A DNA stretch of 64,000 nucleotides from Henriciella sp. (GTDB lineage Bacteria > Pseudomonadota > Alphaproteobacteria > Caulobacterales > Hyphomonadaceae), in contig DUBH01000083.1 in the NCBI GenBank assembly GCA_012960415.1, forward strand, positions 109,927 through 173,926, written 5' to 3'. The position numbers and the translations under genes are program-made. The notes beneath the pieces were generated by a model, which was not told where the DNA came from, searched no databases, and worked only from the letters and a program-made list of their open reading frames with translations. This document shows, piece by piece, positions 25,515 to 33,109 of the stretch (positions are counted from its first letter, which is position 1; each line of letters starts with the position of its first letter).

Positions 25515-27236
25515 ATGACCCGCACCGATGCACATCAGACCGGCTACGCCCAGCTCACAGCCCTGATTCTTATCGGGCTTCTGGCATTGCGTATGCTGAG
25601 CGTCCTTCTGACCCCGCTGGAACTCTATGCGGATGAAGCCCAGTACTGGCGCTGGGGACAGACGCTGGATTGGGGGTATTATTCCAAACCGCCCCTGATC
25701 GCGTGGACCATCCACACGAGCACCGCCATCTTCGGCGATTCTGCTTGGGCAGTGCGCCTGCCCGCCGCCTTCCTTCATACAATCGCGGCCTGGTGCATCT
25801 TCCTGTTGGGTCGCCGCATGGCAGGTCCCCGGACCGGCTTTATGGCATCTATTGGCTATGCCCTCATGCCAGCAGTCTGGCTGTCTTCATTCGTGCTTTC
25901 GACGGACGGCGTCCTGATGCCGATCTGGGCCTGCGCGCTCTATCTCCTCTGGCGCGTTCGAGAAGGCGAAGCCGGCTGGGCTGGTTTTATCGGCCTTGGC
26001 CTCGCAGTTGGCGCGGGCTTCCTCGCCAAATATGCGATGATCTATTTTGCGATCGGCATCGCACTCACTGCCGTCTTCGACGCGCCGACCCGCAAGGGCC
26101 TCTTCTCTCTTAGAGGTCTCGCCGCCCTCGCCGCGACTCTTGTCGTGATCACGCCCCACCTTGTCTGGAACGCGGCGAATGATTTTGCGACCGTCGGCCA
26201 TACGGTCGACAACGCCAATCTTGGCGGCGACCTGCTCAACCCAGAGAACGCCCTCAAATTCCTGGCGGACCAGATGGGCGTCTTCGGGCCGGTTAGCTTC
26301 CTCGGCCTGATCGCTGCGCTTTTCTTCCTACGCGCCAGCAGACGGCCAGAGACAGGACGCCAGGAGCTGTGGCTCAGCGCCTTTATCGTCCCGGTGCTGA
26401 CGATCATCCTCTTCCAGTCGGTTCTGTCCCGCGCGCACGCCAACTGGGCTGCCACCGCCTATCCAGCTGCCTCTATATTAATCGCGATCTTCTTCATCCG
26501 TGCCCGCGCCAATCGCTGGCTGTGGTGGACGATCGCGGCGCTGTCAGCGGTCGGCTTTCTGCTTGCGCCAGATTTTACGCTCACCGCGCGGCTCGCCGTT
26601 GGGCTTGCCGTCGCCGCAGGCATTGTCGGCTTCGCCTTCGCCTTCCGCTTCCGCCCCGAAGGCCTTTTCTGGGCAGGGCTGACCCTGCACGGCATCCTCG
26701 GCCTTGTGATGATGGTCGCCCTCATCATCCCCAACATGATCTCCGGGCCGCTTGACCTCGACAACGCCCTTAAACGCACGCGCGGCTGGGATGCGCTTTC
26801 AGACCAGCTCGCCGCCTTCACAGAAGAGAACGGCACGCCAAGCGCCCTCGTCACCGATGAGAGAGAGGTCTGGCATGGCCTCGACTTCTATCTGAAGGAC
26901 CGTATCGACGCGCCTCTCATCCTCTGGCGCTATAATGAAGGCGCCCACAGCTTTGCAGAGCAACAGCCGCTTACGCCCGCCATTGACGGCGATGTCCTCG
27001 TCGCGAGCTACCGCCCGAACCGCCGCCCCGCCATTGCGGCCGACTTTGAGACCTTCGAACGGGTCGGCGCCGTCAGCGTTGACCTCGGCGAGCGCTCGAA
27101 TGGCTGCCCCCTCCAGCGGGAGCTTGTCCTCTACCGCGCCTCCGGCTTTGATCCCCTGCCCCGCACAGGCAACTGGGTCGAACGCTTCGAGGACGAGACG
27201 ATGGATGCGCCGCCGCCTTGCCCTGCGCAGAATTAG
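25515..27236 (+). CDS. ArnT/PMT-type glycosyltransferase family 39
   Basis: 573 residues, multi-pass inner-membrane enzyme of the GT-C fold. The first periplasmic loop has the catalytic acidic motif in LYADEAQYWRWGQ followed by YYSKPPLIAWTI, the signature of ArnT-like transferases that use an undecaprenyl- or polyprenyl-phosphate sugar. Around ten to twelve hydrophobic helices occupy residues 10-410; the C-terminal 150 residues form a periplasmic domain. Likely adds a sugar to lipid A or an exported protein; the exact acceptor is unknown. The Oar-like receptor is divergent on its left, and the helicase gene starts 50 bases after it. Confidence 0.82.
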   Translation: MTRTDAHQTGYAQLTALILIGLLALRMLSVLLTPLELYADEAQYWRWGQTLDWGYYSKPPLIAWTIHTSTAIFGDSAWAVRLPAAFLHTIAAWCIFLLGRRMAGPRTGFMASIGYALMPAVWLSSFVLSTDGVLMPIWACALYLLWRVREGEAGWAGFIGLGLAVGAGFLAKYAMIYFAIGIALTAVFDAPTRKGLFSLRGLAALAATLVVITPHLVWNAANDFATVGHTVDNANLGGDLLNPENALKFLADQMGVFGPVSFLGLIAALFFLRASRRPETGRQELWLSAFIVPVLTIILFQSVLSRAHANWAATAYPAASILIAIFFIRARANRWLWWTIAALSAVGFLLAPDFTLTARLAVGLAVAAGIVGFAFAFRFRPEGLFWAGLTLHGILGLVMMVALIIPNMISGPLDLDNALKRTRGWDALSDQLAAFTEENGTPSALVTDEREVWHGLDFYLKDRIDAPLILWRYNEGAHSFAEQQPLTPAIDGDVLVASYRPNRRPAIAADFETFERVGAVSVDLGERSNGCPLQRELVLYRASGFDPLPRTGNWVERFEDETMDAPPPCPAQN

Positions 27237-27285
27237 GCGCACCTTCGCTTGAACCCCCTCCCGCTTTTCTGGCAGTTGCACTGAC

Positions 27286-30033
27286 ATGGGCACCCTGAAG
27301 GCCGTCCTCGGCCCGACCAATACCGGCAAGACGCACTACGCCATCGAGCGTATGATGGGCCACGCAAGCGGCATGATCGGCCTGCCTTTGCGCCTGCTGG
27401 CGCGCGAGGTCTATGACCGGGTCGTCAAGGCAAAGGGCGAGCGCGCCGTTGCGCTCATCACGGGCGAAGAACGCATAGAGCCGCCCACCGCGCGCTACTG
27501 GATCTGCACCGTGGAATCCATGCCGGTCCAGAAACGGGTCGAATTCCTCGCCGTGGACGAGATACAGCTCGCAGGTGATGAAGACCGCGGCCACGTCTTT
27601 ACCGATCGCATCCTCCATGCCCGCGGCACCCAGGAAACGCTCCTGCTTGGCGCCGAAACCATGCGCGGCGTCCTGCGCGACCTCGATCTCGACGTGGACA
27701 CCAATACGAGAGAGCGCTTCTCGCAGCTCCACTATGCCGGCCCGACCAAGATCACCAAACTGCCCAAACGCTCTGCCGTGGTCGCGTTCTCGACGGAGCA
27801 GGTCTATGCCATTGGCGAGCTGTTGAAGCGCCAGAAAGGCGGGGCTGCTATTGTAATGGGTGCGCTAAGCCCGCGCACCCGCAATGCCCAGGTGGCGCTC
27901 TACCAGTCTGGCGAAGTCGACTATCTCGTCGCGACGGACGCGATTGGGATGGGCCTCAATCTCGATGTGGAGCGGATCGCCTTCGCCGCGCGCTCAAAGT
28001 TCGACGGCCGGCGCAATCGCTGGCTGTCGGCCGCAGAAGCCGGGCAGATCGCCGGGCGCGCGGGGCGCTTTCGTACTGATGGCGAATTTGGCGAGACGGG
28101 CGACTGCCCGCCCTTCGAGGAAGAGCTGGTCCACGCCATTGAGACAAACCAGTTCGAGCCGGTCGATGAGCTTCAGTGGCGAAACTCCAATCTCGACTAT
28201 CGCTCCATCAAGACGCTGATCGCCAGCCTCGCGCGGCCTTCCGGGCATCCGGTCCTGCGCCAGAACCCGCATGCGCTGGATGAATGGGTGCTGCGCCGCA
28301 TGGCCGAAGACGAAGCGATAGGCCCTGAAATCCGCGGCGAGCGTAAAGTGCGCCGCCTCTGGGATCTGGCCCGCCTGCCTGACTTTCGAAAGTCAGGCCA
28401 TGAGGGCCATGGTCGGCTGGTTCTCGGCCTCGCTGAAACGCTCGCAGACCCTGACGCGCGCCTCGGCGACGTCGCCATGGAAAAGCGTCTCGACAACCTC
28501 GAAGCTAACGTCCCGGACATCTCCAGTCTTCAGCACAGGCTTGCCATGATCCGGACGTGGACCTATGCCGCCCATCGTGAGGACTGGCTGGAAAACCCGG
28601 CCTATTGGCGTGAGAAGACGCGGGAAATAGAAGACAGGCTGTCGGATGCGCTTCACGCTGCGTTGACATTGCGCTTTGTAGACAGGCGCACCACGGCCCT
28701 GCTTGCCGGACTGAAAAGGGAAGATCTGCTTTTGACTGAACTGTCTGACACCGGAGAAGTCACCGTCGAAGGTCATGTTGTTGGCCGCCTCGTCGGTCTC
28801 CACTTTGAACCTGCCTCCACGGCGAAGACGCTGGAAGGCAAGGCTGTGCGCTCTGCTGCCGTTTCTGCGCTGGGCCCGATCCTCGCCGAAAGACTGGGAG
28901 AGATTGCCGGCGCACCTGCCGAAGCCTTTGCCCTTGCCGACAGCGGCGCCATCACCTGGAAAGGTGAAGAGATCGCCCGCCTGAAGCCCGGCCCGGACTG
29001 GCTTGCCCCCCGTCTTGAGCTGATTGGCGCAGAGGACACCGAAACCCATCGCCGTGAAGCCGCCCTCAAGCGCGTCGACGAATGGCTCGGTGAGGAAATG
29101 AAGAGGGTGCTGCCGACTCACGCAAAGCTAAAGCTTGGCGAAACGGGTACAGAACTACAGGGCATGGCCCGCGGTCTCGCCTTCCGTCTGCTGGAAAGCG
29201 GCGCGGCCATCGACCTTCGCGAAGAGTCGCCTCCGCCGCACGTCTCCAAGGAAGAGCGCGAAGCGCTGAAAACTGCCGGGCTGCGCACAGGCCGGGTTGC
29301 TGCCCATGTGCCCGATGCCCAGAAACCTGCTGCCCAGCGCATGATCGCCATCCTTCAGGCCAGCCAGACCGGCAAAGGCCGCCGCGTCGCCCCGGAAGGC
29401 GCAGGCTCCTTCGAGCTCGACGGCGAATGGGACGATGCAGAGCTGCACGCACAGGGCTATCTGCGCTTTGGCAAGCGCGCCGTTCGCGCAGACCTTGCAG
29501 AACGGCTCGGCTGGGAGATCTCCAAGCGCCGCAAGGAAGCCGACAAGCCCGCATTTGAGCTCCCGGCAGAGCTGGCCTCGGTCATCTCCTGCCCTGGCGA
29601 AGAATTTCCGGCCGTCGTGAAAGGCTTTGGCCTCGCGCCTGCGGAGAAAGATCCTGAAACCGGCGCGGTCACGCTCTGGCGTTATCTTTCCCGCAACCGT
29701 CAGGATGGCCCGCCGCGCGGCAAGCGCCCGCAATCTGGCCCAAAGGGCAAAGGCGGCCCACCGAGGCAGGCAAAGCCCGGCAACCAAAGAGGCCGCCCGC
29801 AAAGAGGCGGCGGGCGCCCCGCGCCGCGCCAGCCGGACCCGGACAGCCCGTTTGCAGCGCTCGCCAGCCTACTACCCCCTCCGCCGCCGGCTCCAAAGCC
29901 GAAGCCGAAGAAGAAAAAGCCCAAACAGGCCAAGGCTGATGGCAATGCCAATCCAGATGCTGGCAAGCAGCCAACGCCTCCAGCGACAGAAGCGCCTGAA
30001 GCCGGGACCGACACGCCGGAGAACAAGTCATAA
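27286..30033 (+). CDS. Suv3-like superfamily 2 RNA helicase
   Basis: 915 residues. Walker A GPTNTGKTHYA is at residues 9-19 and the Walker B variant AVDEIQLAGDEDRGH near 88; motif III GAETMRG and motif VI QIAGRAGRF complete the helicase core, as in mitochondrial Suv3. A helical C-terminal region follows, then a Pro/Lys/Gly-rich basic tail (from about residue 800, including PKPKPKKKKPKQ) that is probably disordered and may contact RNA. Alphaproteobacterial relatives sit in the same order before an S4 protein, ferredoxin and CarD. Role in RNA turnover is inferred from Suv3. The stop overlaps the start of the S4 gene. Confidence 0.87.
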   Translation: MGTLKAVLGPTNTGKTHYAIERMMGHASGMIGLPLRLLAREVYDRVVKAKGERAVALITGEERIEPPTARYWICTVESMPVQKRVEFLAVDEIQLAGDEDRGHVFTDRILHARGTQETLLLGAETMRGVLRDLDLDVDTNTRERFSQLHYAGPTKITKLPKRSAVVAFSTEQVYAIGELLKRQKGGAAIVMGALSPRTRNAQVALYQSGEVDYLVATDAIGMGLNLDVERIAFAARSKFDGRRNRWLSAAEAGQIAGRAGRFRTDGEFGETGDCPPFEEELVHAIETNQFEPVDELQWRNSNLDYRSIKTLIASLARPSGHPVLRQNPHALDEWVLRRMAEDEAIGPEIRGERKVRRLWDLARLPDFRKSGHEGHGRLVLGLAETLADPDARLGDVAMEKRLDNLEANVPDISSLQHRLAMIRTWTYAAHREDWLENPAYWREKTREIEDRLSDALHAALTLRFVDRRTTALLAGLKREDLLLTELSDTGEVTVEGHVVGRLVGLHFEPASTAKTLEGKAVRSAAVSALGPILAERLGEIAGAPAEAFALADSGAITWKGEEIARLKPGPDWLAPRLELIGAEDTETHRREAALKRVDEWLGEEMKRVLPTHAKLKLGETGTELQGMARGLAFRLLESGAAIDLREESPPPHVSKEEREALKTAGLRTGRVAAHVPDAQKPAAQRMIAILQASQTGKGRRVAPEGAGSFELDGEWDDAELHAQGYLRFGKRAVRADLAERLGWEISKRRKEADKPAFELPAELASVISCPGEEFPAVVKGFGLAPAEKDPETGAVTLWRYLSRNRQDGPPRGKRPQSGPKGKGGPPRQAKPGNQRGRPQRGGGRPAPRQPDPDSPFAALASLLPPPPPAPKPKPKKKKPKQAKADGNANPDAGKQPTPPATEAPEAGTDTPENKS

Positions 30034-30329
30034 GCGAAGAACTTCGCCTTGATATCTGGCTGTGGAGGGCGCGTTTCTTCAAGACGCGCGCCCTCGCCAC
30101 AGCTCACATCTCTGGCAAGGGGGTACGCCTCTCCCGGAACGGGCAGTTGCGCAAAGTGACCAAACCCGGCTTTCGTATCCTGCCCGGGGATATTGTAAGT
30201 TTCCCAAGAGGTGGCCAAATAGTCAGCGTCCGGGTGCTCGATCATGGTGAGCGCCGCGGGCCGGCCAGCGAGGCGCGCGAGCTCTATGAGGACCTCGCCA
30301 TAAACAATCAGGAGCGCCACGATGCTTGA
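30030..30329 (+). CDS. S4-domain RNA-binding protein (HslR/Hsp15-like), apparent ATA start
   Basis: The 99-residue frame reads ISEELRLDIWLWRARFFKTR, then GKGVRLSRNG and KPGFRILPGDIVSF, an S4 fold of the heat-shock Hsp15 (HslR) type that binds stalled 50S subunits or structured RNA. The helicase stop TAA lies inside TCATAAGC, where close relatives would have ATGAGC. In this frame a TGA at 29997 limits the start, and between it and the conserved residues there is no ATG, GTG or TTG; only ATA at 30030, or CTG later, is available. A later TTG at 30147 would remove half of the domain. Either ATA is used, or translation is coupled re-initiation with an unusual codon. The end overlaps terB by eight bases. 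Confidence 0.8.
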   Translation: MSEELRLDIWLWRARFFKTRALATAHISGKGVRLSRNGQLRKVTKPGFRILPGDIVSFPRGGQIVSVRVLDHGERRGPASEARELYEDLAINNQERHDA

Positions 30330-30762
30330 TGCGCTGAAGAATTTGTTTTCAAGGCGGGCGGCTGCCCCATCACGCGAGATCGACCCTGAGGTCGCCACCG
30401 CCGCCCTGCTGGTCGAAGTGGCGCTGGTTGATGGCGTCTATGCAAATCTCGAAAGCGACCAGATCGCCGAAATCCTGCTCGACAGCCTCGGCCTTGATGC
30501 TGAACGCGTCGATGAAGTGATGGAGCAGGGAGAGGACCTTGCCGAAAATGCCATCGGCTCGCACCAGTTCACCAAGCATGTGAAGAAGCTGCCGCTTCTG
30601 AAGCGCGTAAAGGTCGTTGAGGGCCTCTATCTCGTCTCCCTGGCCGATGGTGCGGCCTGCAAGTTCGAGGACGCCTTCATCCGCCATGTCGCCAGCCTGC
30701 TGCATGTCGATGATGTCCGCCGCAATCAGGCACGCCGCCGGGCTGAGACGCGTCACCTCTGA
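30322..30762 (+). CDS. TerB-family protein
   Basis: 146 residues, all-helical, with the TerB motif around ATAALLVEVALVDGVYANLESDQI and a second repeat-like helix pair LVSLADGAACKFEDAFIRHVA. TerB domains occur in stress and tellurite-resistance clusters and as stand-alone cytoplasmic proteins; no ter genes are nearby, so tellurite resistance is not implied. It overlaps the S4 gene by eight bases and belongs to the same transcript. Confidence 0.8.
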   Translation: MLDALKNLFSRRAAAPSREIDPEVATAALLVEVALVDGVYANLESDQIAEILLDSLGLDAERVDEVMEQGEDLAENAIGSHQFTKHVKKLPLLKRVKVVEGLYLVSLADGAACKFEDAFIRHVASLLHVDDVRRNQARRRAETRHL

Positions 30763-30828
30763 CGATTGACTTAAGGCGTCTTCATCGCCAAATGCCCGCA
30801 CACCTAAAGCCAGGAAGACTATATCTCC

Positions 30829-31170
30829 ATGACATATATCGTCGTCGATGCCTGCATTCGCTGCAAGTATATGGACTGTGTCGAGGTCTGCCCCGTCGAT
30901 TGCTTCTATGAAGGCGAGAACATGCTCGTCATTCACCCTGACGAATGCATCGACTGCGGCGTCTGTGAGCCGGAATGCCCCGTAGAGGCCATCAAGCCGG
31001 ACACAGAGGACGACCCGGATTCCAAGTGGCTGAAACTGAATACCGAATACGCGAAAGTCTGGCCCAACATTACGCGCATGAAAGAACCGCCCGAAGACCG
31101 GGAAAAGTTCGCGCAAGAAACCGACAAGCTTGAAAAATACTTCAGCCCGAAGCCAGGCGAAGGCGACTAG
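30829..31170 (+). CDS. fdxA: Seven-iron ferredoxin FdxA
   Basis: 113 residues. Nine Cys are arranged as C9, C12, C17, C21, C25 and C40, C43, C46, C50; the [20 protein letters not shown] and [12 protein letters not shown] sets hold one 3Fe-4S and one 4Fe-4S cluster, as in FdxA. The C-terminal helix ([17 protein letters not shown]) is also typical. Low-potential electron carrier in the cytoplasm. AGGAAG precedes the ATG. Its place between the helicase operon and carD is conserved in alphaproteobacteria. Confidence 0.95.
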   Translation: MTYIVVDACIRCKYMDCVEVCPVDCFYEGENMLVIHPDECIDCGVCEPECPVEAIKPDTEDDPDSKWLKLNTEYAKVWPNITRMKEPPEDREKFAQETDKLEKYFSPKPGEGD

Positions 31171-31325
31171 TTCGCGCCGGCGAAATACTCACAGTTGTGA
31201 AATAGTCTTTTTTCTGATATATAAATAGTAGCTTAATTTCAGGGAGCCTCTGTCAATCTCCGGTCTGACTGTCAAATCGTCACCGGGGGACAAAGGCTCA
31301 TGTTGCGTAGAAAGGCTATCAGCAC

Positions 31326-31853
31326 ATGTCCAAAGAAACACAGGGTGATGTCCAGGAACTCGCTTTCGCGGTCGGCCAGTCGGTCGTCTATCCGGCACAC
31401 GGTGTCGGTCAGATCACAAAGATCGAGAAGCAGACCGTCGCTGGCATGTCACTCGAAGTGTACGTGGTGTCGTTCGACCAGGACAAGATGATCCTGCGCG
31501 TTCCGACCAACCGCGCCGAAGCTTCAGGCATGCGCGCCCTGGCCGGCTCCAAGCTCGTTGACGATGCCCTGAAGACCCTGGGCGGCAAGGCCCGCATCAA
31601 GCGCACCATGTGGTCCCGCCGGGCGCAGGAATACGAAGCGAAGATCAATTCCGGCGATCTTATCTCAATCGCAGAAGTTGTGCGGGACCTGCACCGCGGC
31701 GAAGACCAGCCAGAGCAGTCCTACTCCGAGCGCCAGCTTTATGAGAACGCGCTCGACCGTATGGCGCGTGAGCTCGCAGCGGTTGAAAACACCGACCATG
31801 ACACCGCCATGGAGCGCCTCGCAAAGTCGCTTGCCAAGAAGAAAGCCGCCTGA
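31326..31853 (+). CDS. carD: CarD-family transcription regulator
   Basis: 175 residues. N-terminal RNA-polymerase-interaction domain (FAVGQSVVYPAHGVGQITKIEKQ, residues 14-70) and a helical C-terminal DNA-binding part with the conserved WSRRAQEYEAKINSGDL. It binds the RNA polymerase beta subunit and stabilises open complexes at promoters, notably of ribosomal RNA. AAAGGC precedes the ATG. Upstream is a long AT-rich leader (31171-31325) probably holding its promoter; a strong terminator follows. Confidence 0.95.
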   Translation: MSKETQGDVQELAFAVGQSVVYPAHGVGQITKIEKQTVAGMSLEVYVVSFDQDKMILRVPTNRAEASGMRALAGSKLVDDALKTLGGKARIKRTMWSRRAQEYEAKINSGDLISIAEVVRDLHRGEDQPEQSYSERQLYENALDRMARELAAVENTDHDTAMERLAKSLAKKKAA

Positions 31854-31882
31854 TCGGCCCTTTCTTTTTTGGTTGGATTTTC

Positions 31883-31915
31883 AAAGCCCTGCCCTCACCG
31901 GCAGGGCTTTTTGTT
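31883..31915 (+). terminator. Rho-independent terminator after carD
   Basis: Stem AAAGCCCTGCC/GGCAGGGCTTT with TTTTTGTTT tail, 29 bases after the stop codon. Confidence 0.9.
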
Positions 31916-31971
31916 TACTCAGATGAACAAAAGCTGAATTTTTTTATGCCGTAGAGTGAACCAATACTCGC

Positions 31972-31983
31972 CATACGCGTATG
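31972..31983. promoter_or_regulatory. CATACGCGTATG palindrome before rpoH
   Basis: A perfect 12-bp palindrome 45 bases before the chosen rpoH start, at a position suited to an operator or a short stem in the 5' leader. No known regulator is assigned. Confidence 0.3.
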
Positions 31984-32027
31984 CACATGCAGGGACCGTC
32001 CGTAAAAAACAGATGAGGAGCCGCGCC

Positions 32028-32912
32028 ATGGCCGTAAGTTCGACAACAGATACAGCAGATCGCCGTTTTGTCAGAACCGCCATGAACAAACCGATGCTCA
32101 GCCAGGAACATGAGGTAGACCTCGCTGTCCGCTGGCGCGACCATCAGGACGAAGATGCCCTCCATGAACTGACCAGCGCCTATATGCGCCTCGTCATCTC
32201 CATGGCCTCCAAATTCCGCCACTACGGCCTGCCGCTCTCCGACCTTGTCCAGGAAGGCAATGTCGGCCTGATGCTCGCCGCCGCCCGTTTTGACCCGGAA
32301 CGAGAAGTCCGTTTCTCCACTTACGCTTCGTGGTGGATCCGATCTTCGATTCAGGACTTCGTCCTGCGCAACTGGTCCATCGTTCGCACCGGTACGACTG
32401 CAGCCCAGAAATCGCTTTTCTTCAATCTGAAGCGCCTTCGCGCAAAGATCGACGACACGGGCGACGGCATCATGACCCCGCAAAACAAGACCTGGATCGC
32501 CACCCATCTCGGTGTGCCAGAGCGCGATGTTGAGAACATGGCCTCGCGCCTGTCCGCATCCGACCGCTCGCTCAACGCGCCGCTCGCAACCGACAGCGAA
32601 GCCCAGTGGCAGGACCTCCTCGAAGATGAGAATGAGGTCACTGAAACACGCGTCATGGAAATGCATGACAGTGAGCGCCGCCGCCGCTGGATCCTCGAAG
32701 CGCTGAAAACGCTGACCGAGCGCGAAAACCTCATTATTCGCGAACGCCGCTTCACTGATGACACTGTCACCCTTGAAGTGCTCGGCAAGCGTCTCGGCAT
32801 CTCGAAGGAGCGCGTACGCCAGATCGAACATCAGGCGCTCGGCAAACTCCGCAAGGCCCTCGTTTCCATGGTCGGTGACCCGGAAGAAACCGGCCTCATT
32901 CCTACCCGGTAG
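32028..32912 (+). CDS. rpoH: RNA polymerase heat-shock sigma factor
   Basis: 294 residues. Region 2 has LVISMASKFRHYGLPLSDLVQEGNVGLM and the -10-reading FSTYASWWIRSSIQDFVLRNWSIVR. The RpoH box QKSLFFNLKRL, specific to sigma-32, is near residue 127. Region 4 ends with TLEVLGKRLGISKERVRQIEHQALGKL. The ATG at 32028 was taken because GATGAGGAG precedes it; an ATG at 31956 would add 24 residues without a ribosome site. Directs heat-shock promoters; clpB just downstream and hsp20 at 51.9 kb carry fitting promoter motifs. Confidence 0.95.
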   Translation: MAVSSTTDTADRRFVRTAMNKPMLSQEHEVDLAVRWRDHQDEDALHELTSAYMRLVISMASKFRHYGLPLSDLVQEGNVGLMLAAARFDPEREVRFSTYASWWIRSSIQDFVLRNWSIVRTGTTAAQKSLFFNLKRLRAKIDDTGDGIMTPQNKTWIATHLGVPERDVENMASRLSASDRSLNAPLATDSEAQWQDLLEDENEVTETRVMEMHDSERRRRWILEALKTLTERENLIIRERRFTDDTVTLEVLGKRLGISKERVRQIEHQALGKLRKALVSMVGDPEETGLIPTR

Positions 32913-32939
32913 ATTACTCCTCTTCCCCTAAAAACTTTA

Positions 32940-32970
32940 AAGGCCGCACGCTCACGCTTGCGGCCTATTT
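32940..32970 (+). terminator. Rho-independent terminator after rpoH
   Basis: Stem AGGCCGCA/TGCGGCCT (the arms extend to the A before) with ATTTCTTT tail. Its right arm overlaps the -35 element of the clpB heat-shock promoter. Confidence 0.75.
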
Positions 32971-32985
32971 CTTTGCTCCCCATAT
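32957..32985 (+). promoter_or_regulatory. Sigma-32-type promoter of clpB
   Basis: CTTGCG, a 15-base spacer and CCCCATAT match the sigma-32 consensus CTTGAA-N13-15-CCCCATNT, the -10 perfectly. The start would fall near 32992, leaving a leader of about 118 bases before clpB. Confidence 0.75.
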
Positions 32986-33109
32986 CCCTTTTGAAGCAGA
33001 TGGCCGCCGCTGAGCGGGGCCGGAAGCAGACCCGCGGTTACGCCGGATGCAGCACTACGCCGGTCCAGCATCACCGCCTCAAAAATTCTGCCTTTGAAAG
33101 GGGATAGAT

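Noticed and set aside
31956..32027. Longer rpoH reading frame from ATG 31956
   Set aside because: No ribosome site; the 24 extra residues look non-coding and contain the CATACGCGTATG palindrome. ATG 32028 has GAGGAG.
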